A DNA stretch of 64,000 nucleotides. Source: DATBHM01 sp963772375. GTDB lineage: Bacteria > Actinomycetota > UBA4738 > JACQTL01. Under the pieces are notes generated by a model. The model was given only the letters and a program-made list of their open reading frames with translations. It had not been told where the DNA came from and did no database searches. Every line of letters begins with the position of its first letter. Within the stretch, counting starts at the first letter, position 1. The stretch is taken from the NCBI GenBank assembly GCA_963772375.1, contig CAVYXG010000001.1:1426001-1490000 (forward strand), given 5' to 3'. This document shows positions 47,780-55,494 of this stretch, piece by piece. The position numbers were made by a program, and so were the translations under genes.

Positions 47780-48820
47780 GTGCGCGCAGCGAGGTTCGCG
47801 GGCCCCGGCCTGCCCCTCTCGGTCGAGGAGGTCCCGGACCCCGTTCCCGGATCATCGGACGTGGTCGTCCGAGTGGAGGCATGCGGCATCTGCGCGTCCG
47901 ACCTGCACTTCCTCCACGGTGAGATCCCGCTCCCCGTCCTGCCGCCGCTGACGCTCGGCCACGAGCCCTCGGGCGTGGTCGAGGCCGTGGGGGACGAGGT
48001 CCCGGTGTGGCGACCCGGCGACCGTGTCTCGGTGGCCGCCGGGAGGGCCTGCCTGCGATGCCGGAACTGCGCGACCGGCCTGCTGGAGGACTGCCGGGCG
48101 CCCCGGGTGATGGGCGCGCACTACGACGGTGCGTTCGCCGAGCTGGTTTCGGCGCCGTGGTACGCGCTGGCGAAGCTCCCGGACGAGGTTCCGTTCGAAC
48201 ACGGCGCGATCGCGTGCGACGCGGTGTCGACGCCGTATGCGGCGCTGCTCGACCGCGGCGATCTCCGTCCCGGCGAACGGGTCGGGCTGTGGGGCATCGG
48301 CGGCCTCGGGACCCACGCCGTCCAGATCGCCCGCCTCTCCGGCGCGTCGTTCATCGCGGCCGTCGACCCGATCCCGGAGGCCCGGGAGCGGGCACTGCGG
48401 CTCGGGGCCGATGTCGCGTTCGACCCCTCCGACGACGTCCCGAACGCCATCCGCGATGCCGGCGGCGGCCGAGGCCTCGACCTGGCGCTCGACCTGATCG
48501 GGAAACAGGCGGTGGTCCGCCAGGCCATGGCGTCGTGCTCCCGGCGGGGGCGCGTCGTGGTGGTCGGACAATCGTTCGAGCCGCTCGACCTCGGGCCGCT
48601 CGCGCTGGTGTCGTTCCTGGGGCTGTCGATCCTCGGACACCTCGGCTACTCGAAGCGCCACCTCGAGCAGGTCCTCACGCTCATGGCGAGCGGCCGGCTC
48701 GACGTGTCCGGGTCCATCTCGGACCGGCTGCCGCTCGACCGGATCCAGGAGGGCGTCGACCGACTCGCCTCCAAGGAGGATGCGCCCGTCCGGCTGCTCG
48801 TGACGCCCAACGCCGCCTGA
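47780..48820 (+). CDS. Zinc-dependent medium-chain alcohol dehydrogenase
   Basis: A 346-aa MDR-family dehydrogenase. The catalytic zinc ligands lie in EACGICASDLHFLHGE and GHEPSGVVEAVGDEV. The structural zinc site is reduced to CLRCRNCATGLLEDC, which keeps four cysteines. The Rossmann motif is GLWGIGGLGTHAVQIAR. It oxidises alcohols or reduces aldehydes with NAD(P); the substrate is not evident. The GTG start immediately follows the stop codon of the CBS gene, so the two are translationally coupled. Confidence 0.93.
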   Translation: MRAARFAGPGLPLSVEEVPDPVPGSSDVVVRVEACGICASDLHFLHGEIPLPVLPPLTLGHEPSGVVEAVGDEVPVWRPGDRVSVAAGRACLRCRNCATGLLEDCRAPRVMGAHYDGAFAELVSAPWYALAKLPDEVPFEHGAIACDAVSTPYAALLDRGDLRPGERVGLWGIGGLGTHAVQIARLSGASFIAAVDPIPEARERALRLGADVAFDPSDDVPNAIRDAGGGRGLDLALDLIGKQAVVRQAMASCSRRGRVVVVGQSFEPLDLGPLALVSFLGLSILGHLGYSKRHLEQVLTLMASGRLDVSGSISDRLPLDRIQEGVDRLASKEDAPVRLLVTPNAA

Positions 48821-48908
48821 ACCACCCGCTCAGGGCGCGCAACGCTCCGGCCGATACCTGTCGCAACGGCCCGGCGCAGGCTGCGGCCCGAAGGAGCGGC
48901 CCCACCAG

Positions 48909-49586
48909 ATGGACGACCACGACCGGCCCAGGGTCATCGAGTTTCCCGTGCACCGTCGGGGGTCGCTCGCCGACACGATGAGTGGGTTCCCCGACCGCGA
49001 GGACGGCCCCCCGACGGAGGCCACCCGGCGAGAGCAGTCGCTCTCGCTCGTGGTGGCCGAGCTGCGGGGACATGCGGCCGTCGCATCGCAACGAGGAGGC
49101 CCGGCCGCCGCCGCGGCGGTCGAGGCCGCCGTGGCCTCGTCCGTCGACGTCCTGCGATCGTTGGGCGGCGATCAGGTCGCCGTGGGCGGAACGGCCACCC
49201 AACCGGTCGTGTGGGCCGAGTTCTCCGGCGAGGCGCACGCCGCCACGGCCGTCACGGCGGCCGCGTCCGTCCGCGACGCGCTCGACGGCGACGTCCGGCC
49301 CAGCATCGGGATCAACTCGGGGCTGGTGGTGGACACGGTGATCGAAGGGTCGGTTCCCGTCGCCTATCGGGCGATGGGGACGCTCAGGATGTTCGCGGTC
49401 CGGCTCCACGAGTTCGCCGGTCCGGGCGAGGTGTACGCGGCCGAGGCGACCATCCGAGCCCTGTCGCCGGGGACGGCGACGTTCCGGCCGATCGGGCCGG
49501 TACGGACCAACGCGGGGGGCGAGACGTCCGAGGCGTTCGCGCTGCTGGAGGTGGTCAAGCCCGCCCGGTCGGCGGGCTCGGCCTGA
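48909..49586 (+). CDS. Degenerate class III cyclase-homology-domain protein
   Basis: A 225-aa protein. After a disordered N-terminus (1-44), residues 45-215 follow the class III cyclase fold: SLSLVVAELRGHAAV, LRSLGGDQVAVGG, RPSIGINSGLVVDTVIEG, AYRAMGTLRMFAVRLHEFAGPGE-like and VYAAEATIRAL. The first metal Asp is Glu51, Asp88 is kept, the transition-state Asn is replaced by Phe, and the following Arg is kept. It is probably catalytically impaired and may bind nucleotide or regulate the two intact cyclases upstream. GAAGGAG lies 12 nt upstream of the ATG. Its end overlaps the convergent NDH-2-like gene by 32 nt. Confidence 0.78.
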   Translation: MDDHDRPRVIEFPVHRRGSLADTMSGFPDREDGPPTEATRREQSLSLVVAELRGHAAVASQRGGPAAAAAVEAAVASSVDVLRSLGGDQVAVGGTATQPVVWAEFSGEAHAATAVTAAASVRDALDGDVRPSIGINSGLVVDTVIEGSVPVAYRAMGTLRMFAVRLHEFAGPGEVYAAEATIRALSPGTATFRPIGPVRTNAGGETSEAFALLEVVKPARSAGSA

Positions 49587-50892
49587 GCTCTGACGGGTCC
49601 CCGCCCTCTCCCGCTGCCCGGCGGAACGGCTCCCGTGGGTGCTGGAGCGACCCCAGCTGCACGATGTCGCGGGGGAAGAACAGGCCCACGGTCCAGTCGA
49701 ACACGATCCGGACCTTCCGGCTGGTCGTCGGCATCCGGAGCAGGTGGTACGTCCGGTGCAGGAACCACGCCGGGAACCCCCGCACCCGGATCCCGAGTGG
49801 ATTGGCAACGCCCCGATACAGGCCGAGCGAGGCGATCTGGCCGAGGTTCCGGTGCCGGAACGGTTTCGGCGCCTTCCCCCCGTTGACGCGGAGCAGGTTC
49901 TTCGCGAGGCGCCGCGACTGGAACAGCGCGTGCTGCGCGGTGGGCGGGTTGATCCCGCCGCGGCGCACGTCCGGGACCGCCGCACAGTCGCCGCACGCCC
50001 ACATGCCCTCGACGCCCCTGACCTGGAGGAACTCGTCGGTGGGGAGCCGCCCCGCCTGGTCGACCGGGAGCCCCGACCGCGCGGCGAGCGACTCGGCCTT
50101 GACGCCGGTCGTCCACACAAGCGTGTCGGCCGGGAACTCCTCCCCGTTCGACAGCCGGATCAGCCCGTCCTCGGCCGACTCGAGCCGAGTGTCCACGTAC
50201 ACTGCGATTCCCCGCTTGCGCAGACGCGCCGTGGCGTACTCGGACAGGCGTTCGCCGATCTCGGTGAGGATGCGGGGCGCCGCCTCCACCATGGCCCACC
50301 GCATGTCCTCCGGCCCCAGCATCGGATAGAACCGCAGCGCCGAGCGGGCCATGTCCTCGAGCTCCGCCATGGCCTCGACGCCGGCGTATCCCCCGCCGAC
50401 GAACACGAACGTCAGCGCGCGTCGCCGCCGCTCGGGATCGGTGCTCTCCGCGGCGACCTCGAGGCAGGACAGGACGCGGTTCCGGAGGTAGATGGCCTCG
50501 GTGACCGTCTTGAACCCGACGCCGTGCTCCGCGAGGCCGGGGACGGGAAGGATGCGTGAGTGCGACCCGGCGGTGACCACGACGACGTCGTAGGGCAGCG
50601 TCGCCTGCGAGCCGTCCACGTGGCGGACGGACGCCTGTTTCGCGTCGTGATCGAGGTGGACGACGTCGCCAGCGACGAACCGCGTCTTCTTCAGCACCTG
50701 GCGGAGCGGCACCACGACGTGGCGGGGCTCGATGTTCCCGGCGGCGGCCTCCGGGAGGAACGGCTGGTACTGCATGAAGTTCTCGGGGTTGACGAGCGTG
50801 AGCTCGATCCCCCGCCGCCTCGCCCGCCGCTGCAGCCGGCGGCCGATCAGCATCCCGGCGTAGCCGCCTCCCACCACCAGCACGCGCGTCAT
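49555..50892 (-). CDS. NDH-2-like FAD/NAD(P)H dehydrogenase
   Basis: A 445-aa two-dinucleotide-binding-domain flavoprotein. FAD motif VLVVGGGYAGMLIGRRL at the N-terminus, NAD(P)H motif FVFVGGGYAGVEAMAEL mid-protein, and GMWACGDCAAVPD near residue 290. The quinone-side C-terminus is amphipathic (FPAWFLHRTYHLLRMP). These traits fit type II NADH:quinone dehydrogenases, which pass electrons to menaquinone without pumping protons. A disordered Pro/Arg tail follows. ATG 50892 is preferred; GTG 50904 is possible. TACGGT lies 23 nt upstream. Confidence 0.9.
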   Translation of the reverse strand: MTRVLVVGGGYAGMLIGRRLQRRARRRGIELTLVNPENFMQYQPFLPEAAAGNIEPRHVVVPLRQVLKKTRFVAGDVVHLDHDAKQASVRHVDGSQATLPYDVVVVTAGSHSRILPVPGLAEHGVGFKTVTEAIYLRNRVLSCLEVAAESTDPERRRRALTFVFVGGGYAGVEAMAELEDMARSALRFYPMLGPEDMRWAMVEAAPRILTEIGERLSEYATARLRKRGIAVYVDTRLESAEDGLIRLSNGEEFPADTLVWTTGVKAESLAARSGLPVDQAGRLPTDEFLQVRGVEGMWACGDCAAVPDVRRGGINPPTAQHALFQSRRLAKNLLRVNGGKAPKPFRHRNLGQIASLGLYRGVANPLGIRVRGFPAWFLHRTYHLLRMPTTSRKVRIVFDWTVGLFFPRDIVQLGSLQHPREPFRRAAGEGGDPSELRPSPPTGRA

Positions 50893-50915
50893 CCGCGGCA
50901 GCACCTCACCGTTCG

Positions 50916-50921
50916 ACCGTA
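50916..50921 (-). promoter_or_regulatory. Putative -10 box (TACGGT) of the NDH-2-like gene
   Basis: TACGGT on the minus strand, 23 nt before ATG 50892, in the 57-nt gap after the HAD gene. Confidence 0.35.
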
Positions 50922-50949
50922 CACGGGCGCCTCGCCCGCGGGCACGTCG

Positions 50950-51615
50950 TCAGATGTGCTCCAGCGCATCCGGCAGCTCCGCGAGGGACGCGACGGCTGC
51001 GTCCGGCATCGCGAGCTGTTCCTCGGTCGGTTCGGCAGGCGCCTCGCCCCGGAGAACCCACACCGTCGCCATGCCGGCCCGCCGGGCGGGTTCGATGTCG
51101 TAGTCGAGCCGGTCGCCGGCCATCGCCGAACGCGACGCCTCGGCGCCGGCCACCGACAGCGCGTGCTCGAAGATCCGGGGGTCGGGCTTCTCGACGCCGA
51201 GGTCCTCCGACACCGCCCATGCCTCGAAGAACCCGACGAGGCCGTCCCGCTCGAGTGCCGCCCGAACGGCCGACTGCTGGTTGGCCACGACGCCCAGCCG
51301 GTAGCGCGACGACAACTGGTGCAGCGCGGGGAGGACGTCCGGGTACAACGAGTCCGGGTGGTACTGCCACCTCGTGGACGCGAGCGTCGTGACCTCACGG
51401 ACGTCGGCGCCCTCTCCGAGGAACCGCCGCGTCAGCCGGCCCTTGAACGACCCCCGCTGAGCCGCGCGGCAGCGTTCGTACTCGGCCTCGTACTCCTCGT
51501 CGGTGAACGTCGCCCCGAGTTCGCGAAGGGCGTCGCGGATCGCCAGCCGGTACGGCTCGTCCGAGTAGATCGGCCCCCCGATGTCGAGGAACACCCAGTC
51601 GAGATGGATGCTCAC
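50950..51615 (-). CDS. HAD-superfamily hydrolase
   Basis: A 221-aa HAD-IA type hydrolase. Motif I is WVFLDIGGPIY with nucleophile Asp11; the +2 position is Gly13 rather than the usual acid Asp. Motif II is VVANQQ, motif III contains the Lys of GVEKPDPRIFEHAL, and motif IV is GDRLDYDIEPARRAGM. DxG-type members exist among predicted phosphatases, so it may still be active by a variant mechanism. The GTG start has no Shine-Dalgarno; TAGCCT lies nine bases upstream. Confidence 0.9.
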   Translation of the reverse strand: MSIHLDWVFLDIGGPIYSDEPYRLAIRDALRELGATFTDEEYEAEYERCRAAQRGSFKGRLTRRFLGEGADVREVTTLASTRWQYHPDSLYPDVLPALHQLSSRYRLGVVANQQSAVRAALERDGLVGFFEAWAVSEDLGVEKPDPRIFEHALSVAGAEASRSAMAGDRLDYDIEPARRAGMATVWVLRGEAPAEPTEEQLAMPDAAVASLAELPDALEHI

Positions 51616-51624
51616 GTTGCGAGC

Positions 51625-51630
51625 AGGCTA
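51625..51630 (-). promoter_or_regulatory. Near-leaderless -10 box (TAGCCT) of the HAD gene
   Basis: TAGCCT on the minus strand, nine bases before the GTG start; no Shine-Dalgarno between. Confidence 0.5.
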
Positions 51631-51662
51631 CAGAGCCGCGGCGCCGCCGGACGGGGTTCGTC

Positions 51663-52499
51663 CTACCGGCCTGCGGCGGCCCTCAGCCGGGCGAACGCCT
51701 CGGGGTCGGTGGTCACCGTTCCCAGCGTGATCGGCTCGTCCGGGCGGCCGTGGAAGTCGCTCGCCCCGGTGGCGATGACGCCGAGCCGCCCGGCCAGCTC
51801 CCGGTAATGGATCCGCTGTTCGGGCGTGTGGTCGGGGTGGTCGGCCTCGAGCCCGGCCATGCCGCCGGAGGCCATCTGCTCGATCAGCTCCTGCGGGACC
51901 GATCGCTGGCTCGCCCACATGCCGGGGTGCGCGAGCACGCACACGCCGCCGGCCGCCCGGATCAGCGCGAGCGCGTCGAGCGGGTGCAGCGCGTGCTTCT
52001 GGACGTCGGCTCGGCCCCCGTCGGCGATGAGCTCCTCGGTGAACGCGTCCCTCTCGGTCGGGACGACGCCTGCCTCCACGAGGGCCCGGGCGATGTGCGG
52101 CCGGACGATGTTCTTGCCGCCGGAGATCTCGCGGACGCGTTCGAACGAGATGGGATAGCCGAGCGCCTGGAGCTTCTCGACCATCATCTCGCCGCGGCGG
52201 AACCGGTCGTCCCGCAGGCGCCGGAGCTCCGCGACGAGCTCGGCGTTCGCCGGGTCCGACCAGTAGGCCAGGACGTGGATCGACGATCCCTCGTACGTCG
52301 CCGAGAACTCGACCCCGGGGACGAGCTCGATACCGGCCTCGTCGGCGGCCGCCCGGGCCTCGGCGAGCCCGTCGGTCGTGTCGTGGTCCGTCAGGGCCAG
52401 GACGTCGAGCCCCAGCTCCGCCCCGAGCAGCACCACCTCGGTGGGGGTGCGCGTCCCGTCGGACGACGTCGAGTGCGCGTGCAGGTCGATCCCGGCCAT
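51663..52499 (-). CDS. PHP-domain phosphoesterase (RNase AM/YciV-like)
   Basis: A 278-aa PHP-family metallo-phosphoesterase. Metal motifs are IDLHAHSTSSDG, LALTDHDTTDGL, PGVEFSAT, CVLAHPGMW and TGASDFHG. The length and order match the family of 3',5'-nucleotide bisphosphate phosphatase and 5'-3' RNase AM, which clears short 5'-monophosphate RNA and pAp. The ATG has no Shine-Dalgarno; TAGCGT lies five bases upstream and overlaps the 3' end of the lipoprotein gene. Confidence 0.92.
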   Translation of the reverse strand: MAGIDLHAHSTSSDGTRTPTEVVLLGAELGLDVLALTDHDTTDGLAEARAAADEAGIELVPGVEFSATYEGSSIHVLAYWSDPANAELVAELRRLRDDRFRRGEMMVEKLQALGYPISFERVREISGGKNIVRPHIARALVEAGVVPTERDAFTEELIADGGRADVQKHALHPLDALALIRAAGGVCVLAHPGMWASQRSVPQELIEQMASGGMAGLEADHPDHTPEQRIHYRELAGRLGVIATGASDFHGRPDEPITLGTVTTDPEAFARLRAAAGR

Positions 52500-52504
52500 C
52501 GGAA

Positions 52505-52510
52505 ACGCTA
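52505..52510 (-). promoter_or_regulatory. Leaderless -10 box (TAGCGT) of the PHP gene
   Basis: TAGCGT on the minus strand, only five bases before the ATG. The box overlaps the last codons of the lipoprotein gene. Confidence 0.5.
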
Positions 52511-53134
52511 CCCCGGCAGGAGCTTCCCGAGCTGCCTGCAGGCCTGCTCGATCGACGAGGGGGACACCGTGCCGCCGGTGGGGGTCACGGTCCCGATGAA
52601 CCGGTTCGGCAGCGTGATCGATCCGGTGGTGCGGCTGCTCCCGGAACCGACCTCGTAGGAGACCGCCTGCCCGTCGATGAAGTAGTCCCCGGCCTTCAGC
52701 GCCTTGAACAGCACGACCAGGCGCGCGGCGCCGTGGGGAGGGATCGTCGCCCCGGCGACCGGCCGCAGCGGCATCGCCTGGCACGTCCCGTCGATCTTCG
52801 CGGTCGGCGGGTAGCTGCTCCAGACCTGCACCGGCCAGTCGTCCTTCTTCGGCACCGGCGTCACGTCGATGTGCTCGACCTTCACCACGGTCCCGATCCC
52901 CTTGGGCTCCGTGAACGTCACCTTGCGGAGCGTGACCGGGGAGTCGCTCTGGCTCCGGAGCAACACGACCGCGTTGGTGAACTCCTGGCCGACGTGCGCG
53001 TTGGCCGGCGTCGAGTTCAGCTGGTCGAGGAGGAGCGCGGGCCGGGCGACCGGGCCGATCTTCTGGGCGCCGCACGCGTCCAGGGCGAGCGGCAGCATCG
53101 CCAGCGCGGCCACCACTCTCAATCGTCGGTGCAT
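52508..53134 (-). CDS. Predicted lipoprotein of unknown function
   Basis: A 208-aa exported lipoprotein. The signal peptide RRLRVVAALAMLPLALDAC ends in a lipobox with the acylated Cys at residue 21 (LDAC). The mature part is beta-rich, with a likely immunoglobulin-like fold (VVLLRSQSDSPVTLRKVTF, LRPVAGATIPPHGAARLVVLF) and two further cysteines that may pair. No family was recognised. It lies 27 nt after the acyl-CoA dehydrogenase gene in the same direction and 8 nt before the PHP gene. Confidence 0.8.
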   Translation of the reverse strand: MHRRLRVVAALAMLPLALDACGAQKIGPVARPALLLDQLNSTPANAHVGQEFTNAVVLLRSQSDSPVTLRKVTFTEPKGIGTVVKVEHIDVTPVPKKDDWPVQVWSSYPPTAKIDGTCQAMPLRPVAGATIPPHGAARLVVLFKALKAGDYFIDGQAVSYEVGSGSSRTTGSITLPNRFIGTVTPTGGTVSPSSIEQACRQLGKLLPG

Positions 53135-53161
53135 CCCTGCGGGAACCCTCCGGCCTCGCGA

Positions 53162-54316
53162 TCAGAACGCGTTCTCGCCCGTGAGCGCGCGTCCGATGAT
53201 GAGCTTCTGGACCTGGCTCGTGCCCTCGTAGAGCGTGGTGACCCGGGCGTCGCGCAGGTACTTCCCCACAGGGTACTCGTCGATGTAGCCGTAGCCCCCG
53301 TGGACCTGGACGGCGGCGTTGGCCGCGCGCACGGCGACCTCGCTCGCGTACAGCTTGGCCATCGAGGACTCCAGGCGGTGGTGGTCGCCCCGGTCGGCCA
53401 TGGCGGCCACGCGCCAGGTCATCAGGCGCGCCGCCTCGACCTCTACGGCCGTATCCGCGATCAGCTCCTGAACCAGCTGCTTCCGGGCGATCGGGACCCC
53501 GAACTGCACACGTTCCCCCGCGTACTTCACCATCGCCTCGAGGCAGCCCTGCCCGATGCCCACCGCGCCGGCCGCGAGGGACATCCGCCCGGTGTCGAGC
53601 GCGCTCATCGCCACCTTCATGCCGTCGCCGACGTCGCCGAGCCGCCGGGAGTCGTTCACCGCGACCCCGTCGAACGACACCTCGGCCGTGTCCTGGGCCC
53701 GGAGGCCGAGCTTGCCCTCGATCCGGGTCGCTGCGAACCCCTCGCTCTCGGTCGGCACCAGGAAGGCGGTCACGCCCCTCGCGCCGGGCTCCGGACCGGT
53801 CCGGGCGAACACCAGCGCGAGGCCGGCCCACGTCCCCTGGGTGATGAACATCTTCGAACCGGTGATCCGCCAGCCGTCGGGGCCGTCGCGCTCCGCCCGG
53901 GTCTCGAGCGACCCGGCGTCCGAACCGGTCCCCGGCTCGGTCAGGCAGAAGCACCCGAGTGACTCGCCGCGGGCCAGGCGGGGCAGCCATTCGGTCCTCT
54001 GCTCGTCGGTGCCCCACGTGAGCACGGTCTTCGCGACCAGGCCCACGTTCACGCTGATCAGGCCCCGGACGCTCGAGTCGGCCTTGCCGATCTCCTCGAC
54101 CACCAGGCAGTACGACAGGTTGTCGAGCCCCATCCCACCGAACTCCTCCGGCAGCGGCCCGCCGAGGAATCCGACCTCAGCGAGCTTCCCGACGATCGAG
54201 CGGTCCATCCGCTCGGTGCGGTCCCACTCCCGCGCATACGGGACGATCTCCCGATCCGCGAACTCCCGCGCGGTCGCCCGGACCAGCTCCTGTTCCTCCG
54301 TGAGCCGGACGTCCAT
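53162..54316 (-). CDS. Acyl-CoA dehydrogenase
   Basis: A 384-aa FAD acyl-CoA dehydrogenase. Family blocks: FADREIVPYAREWDR, GESLGCFCLTEPGTGSDAGS, ITGSKMFITQG, GVPIARKQLVQELIAD, and the signature VHGGYGYIDEYPVGKYLRDA. The catalytic Glu lies in TLYEGTSQVQ near the C-terminus. Length and motifs fit short/medium-chain or branched-chain enzymes; the substrate is unknown. Its ATG shares one base with the stop of the upstream hydroxyacid oxidase gene (TGATG), an uncommon partnership. Confidence 0.95.
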   Translation of the reverse strand: MDVRLTEEQELVRATAREFADREIVPYAREWDRTERMDRSIVGKLAEVGFLGGPLPEEFGGMGLDNLSYCLVVEEIGKADSSVRGLISVNVGLVAKTVLTWGTDEQRTEWLPRLARGESLGCFCLTEPGTGSDAGSLETRAERDGPDGWRITGSKMFITQGTWAGLALVFARTGPEPGARGVTAFLVPTESEGFAATRIEGKLGLRAQDTAEVSFDGVAVNDSRRLGDVGDGMKVAMSALDTGRMSLAAGAVGIGQGCLEAMVKYAGERVQFGVPIARKQLVQELIADTAVEVEAARLMTWRVAAMADRGDHHRLESSMAKLYASEVAVRAANAAVQVHGGYGYIDEYPVGKYLRDARVTTLYEGTSQVQKLIIGRALTGENAF

Positions 54317-55494
54317 CAGCGCGGGGCCCGCCGGACGAGGTCCGGGGTGATGTCGTCGACCGAACGGCACCCCGCGATGGCCATGCACACGTCGAGGTCC
54401 TGGGCGAGCAGGCGGAGCACGCGGCGGACGCCGGCTTCGCCCGCGGACGCCAGCCCCCACAGCACCGGGCGCCCCACCATGACGGCCCTCGCGCCGAGCG
54501 CGAGGGCCTTCAGCACGTCCGATCCCCGCCGGACGCCGCCATCCACGTACACCTCGCACGGCCCCGACGCGTCCACCACCTCCGGCAGGGCGTCGAGGGC
54601 CGCGATCGTGCCGTCGAGCTGCCGGCCGCCGTGGTTGGACACGGCGATCCCGTCGATCTCGGCCTCCGCGGCCAGCGCCGCGTCCTCGGCCGTGAGGATG
54701 CCCTTCAGCACGATCGGCAGGTCGGACAGCGAACGGAGCCAGTCCACGTCGTCCCACGTCACCGCGGGGTCCTGCTGGCTGCGGACGTAGGCGGCCAGCC
54801 CGGAGTCGCCCGGGCCGACCTCCGGCAGGAACCTCGCCCCGACGTTCGACAGCCCGACGCCGGGCGGCGCGGCGAAGCGGTTCCGGCTGTCGCGGTCCCG
54901 GATGCCGAGCACCGGCGTGTCGACGGTGAGCACCAGCGCCCGATATCCGGCCGCGACGGCGCGCTCGACGAGCTCGGCCGTCAGGGCCCGGTCGCGGTGG
55001 ACGTACAGCTGGAACCACCGGGGGGCGTCGGGCGCCGCGGCGGCCGCGTCCTCGATGGTGGAGGAGGCGATCGTGGAGAGCACCATCACCGTCCCGGCAT
55101 CGGCGCACGCCCGCGACGTCGCGACCTCGCCCTCGGGGTCGGCCATCCGCTGCAATGCGGTCGGCGCGGCCAGGATCGGGAACGCCACCGGCGTCCCCAG
55201 CACCGTTGTCGACGCGTCTCGCTCGGAGACGTCGACCAGCACCCGGGGCCGGAGCACCCACCGGTGGAACGCCTCGCGGTTCTCCCGCAGCGTCCACTCC
55301 TCGCCCGCCCCGCCGGCGAAGTAGTCGAACGACATGCCGGGGAGGCGGTCCAGGGCGAGCGCCTCGTACTCGTCGATCGAGACGGGCGGGGACTCGTCGC
55401 TCGCGACCGCGTGCGCAGCCGGGGCGCCGCCCGCGTCCGGGTCGGGCGGTTCGATCGGCCCCTCCGAGGGCACGGAACCGCGCACGCCGGTCAC
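54316..55494 (-). CDS. FMN-dependent alpha-hydroxy-acid oxidase/dehydrogenase
   Basis: A 392-aa TIM-barrel flavoprotein. A disordered extension of about 37 residues precedes the family core beginning SIDEYEALALDRLPGMSFDYFAGGAGEE. Also present are FPILAAPTALQRMADPEGE, WFQLYVHRDR, VLKGILTAEDA, the active-site His in SNHGGRQLDG and FMN-phosphate block VDGGVRRGSDVLKAL. It oxidises lactate, glycolate or longer 2-hydroxyacids. The GTG start overlaps the debranching-enzyme stop by 4 nt (GTGA). Confidence 0.94.
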   Translation of the reverse strand: MTGVRGSVPSEGPIEPPDPDAGGAPAAHAVASDESPPVSIDEYEALALDRLPGMSFDYFAGGAGEEWTLRENREAFHRWVLRPRVLVDVSERDASTTVLGTPVAFPILAAPTALQRMADPEGEVATSRACADAGTVMVLSTIASSTIEDAAAAAPDAPRWFQLYVHRDRALTAELVERAVAAGYRALVLTVDTPVLGIRDRDSRNRFAAPPGVGLSNVGARFLPEVGPGDSGLAAYVRSQQDPAVTWDDVDWLRSLSDLPIVLKGILTAEDAALAAEAEIDGIAVSNHGGRQLDGTIAALDALPEVVDASGPCEVYVDGGVRRGSDVLKALALGARAVMVGRPVLWGLASAGEAGVRRVLRLLAQDLDVCMAIAGCRSVDDITPDLVRRAPR

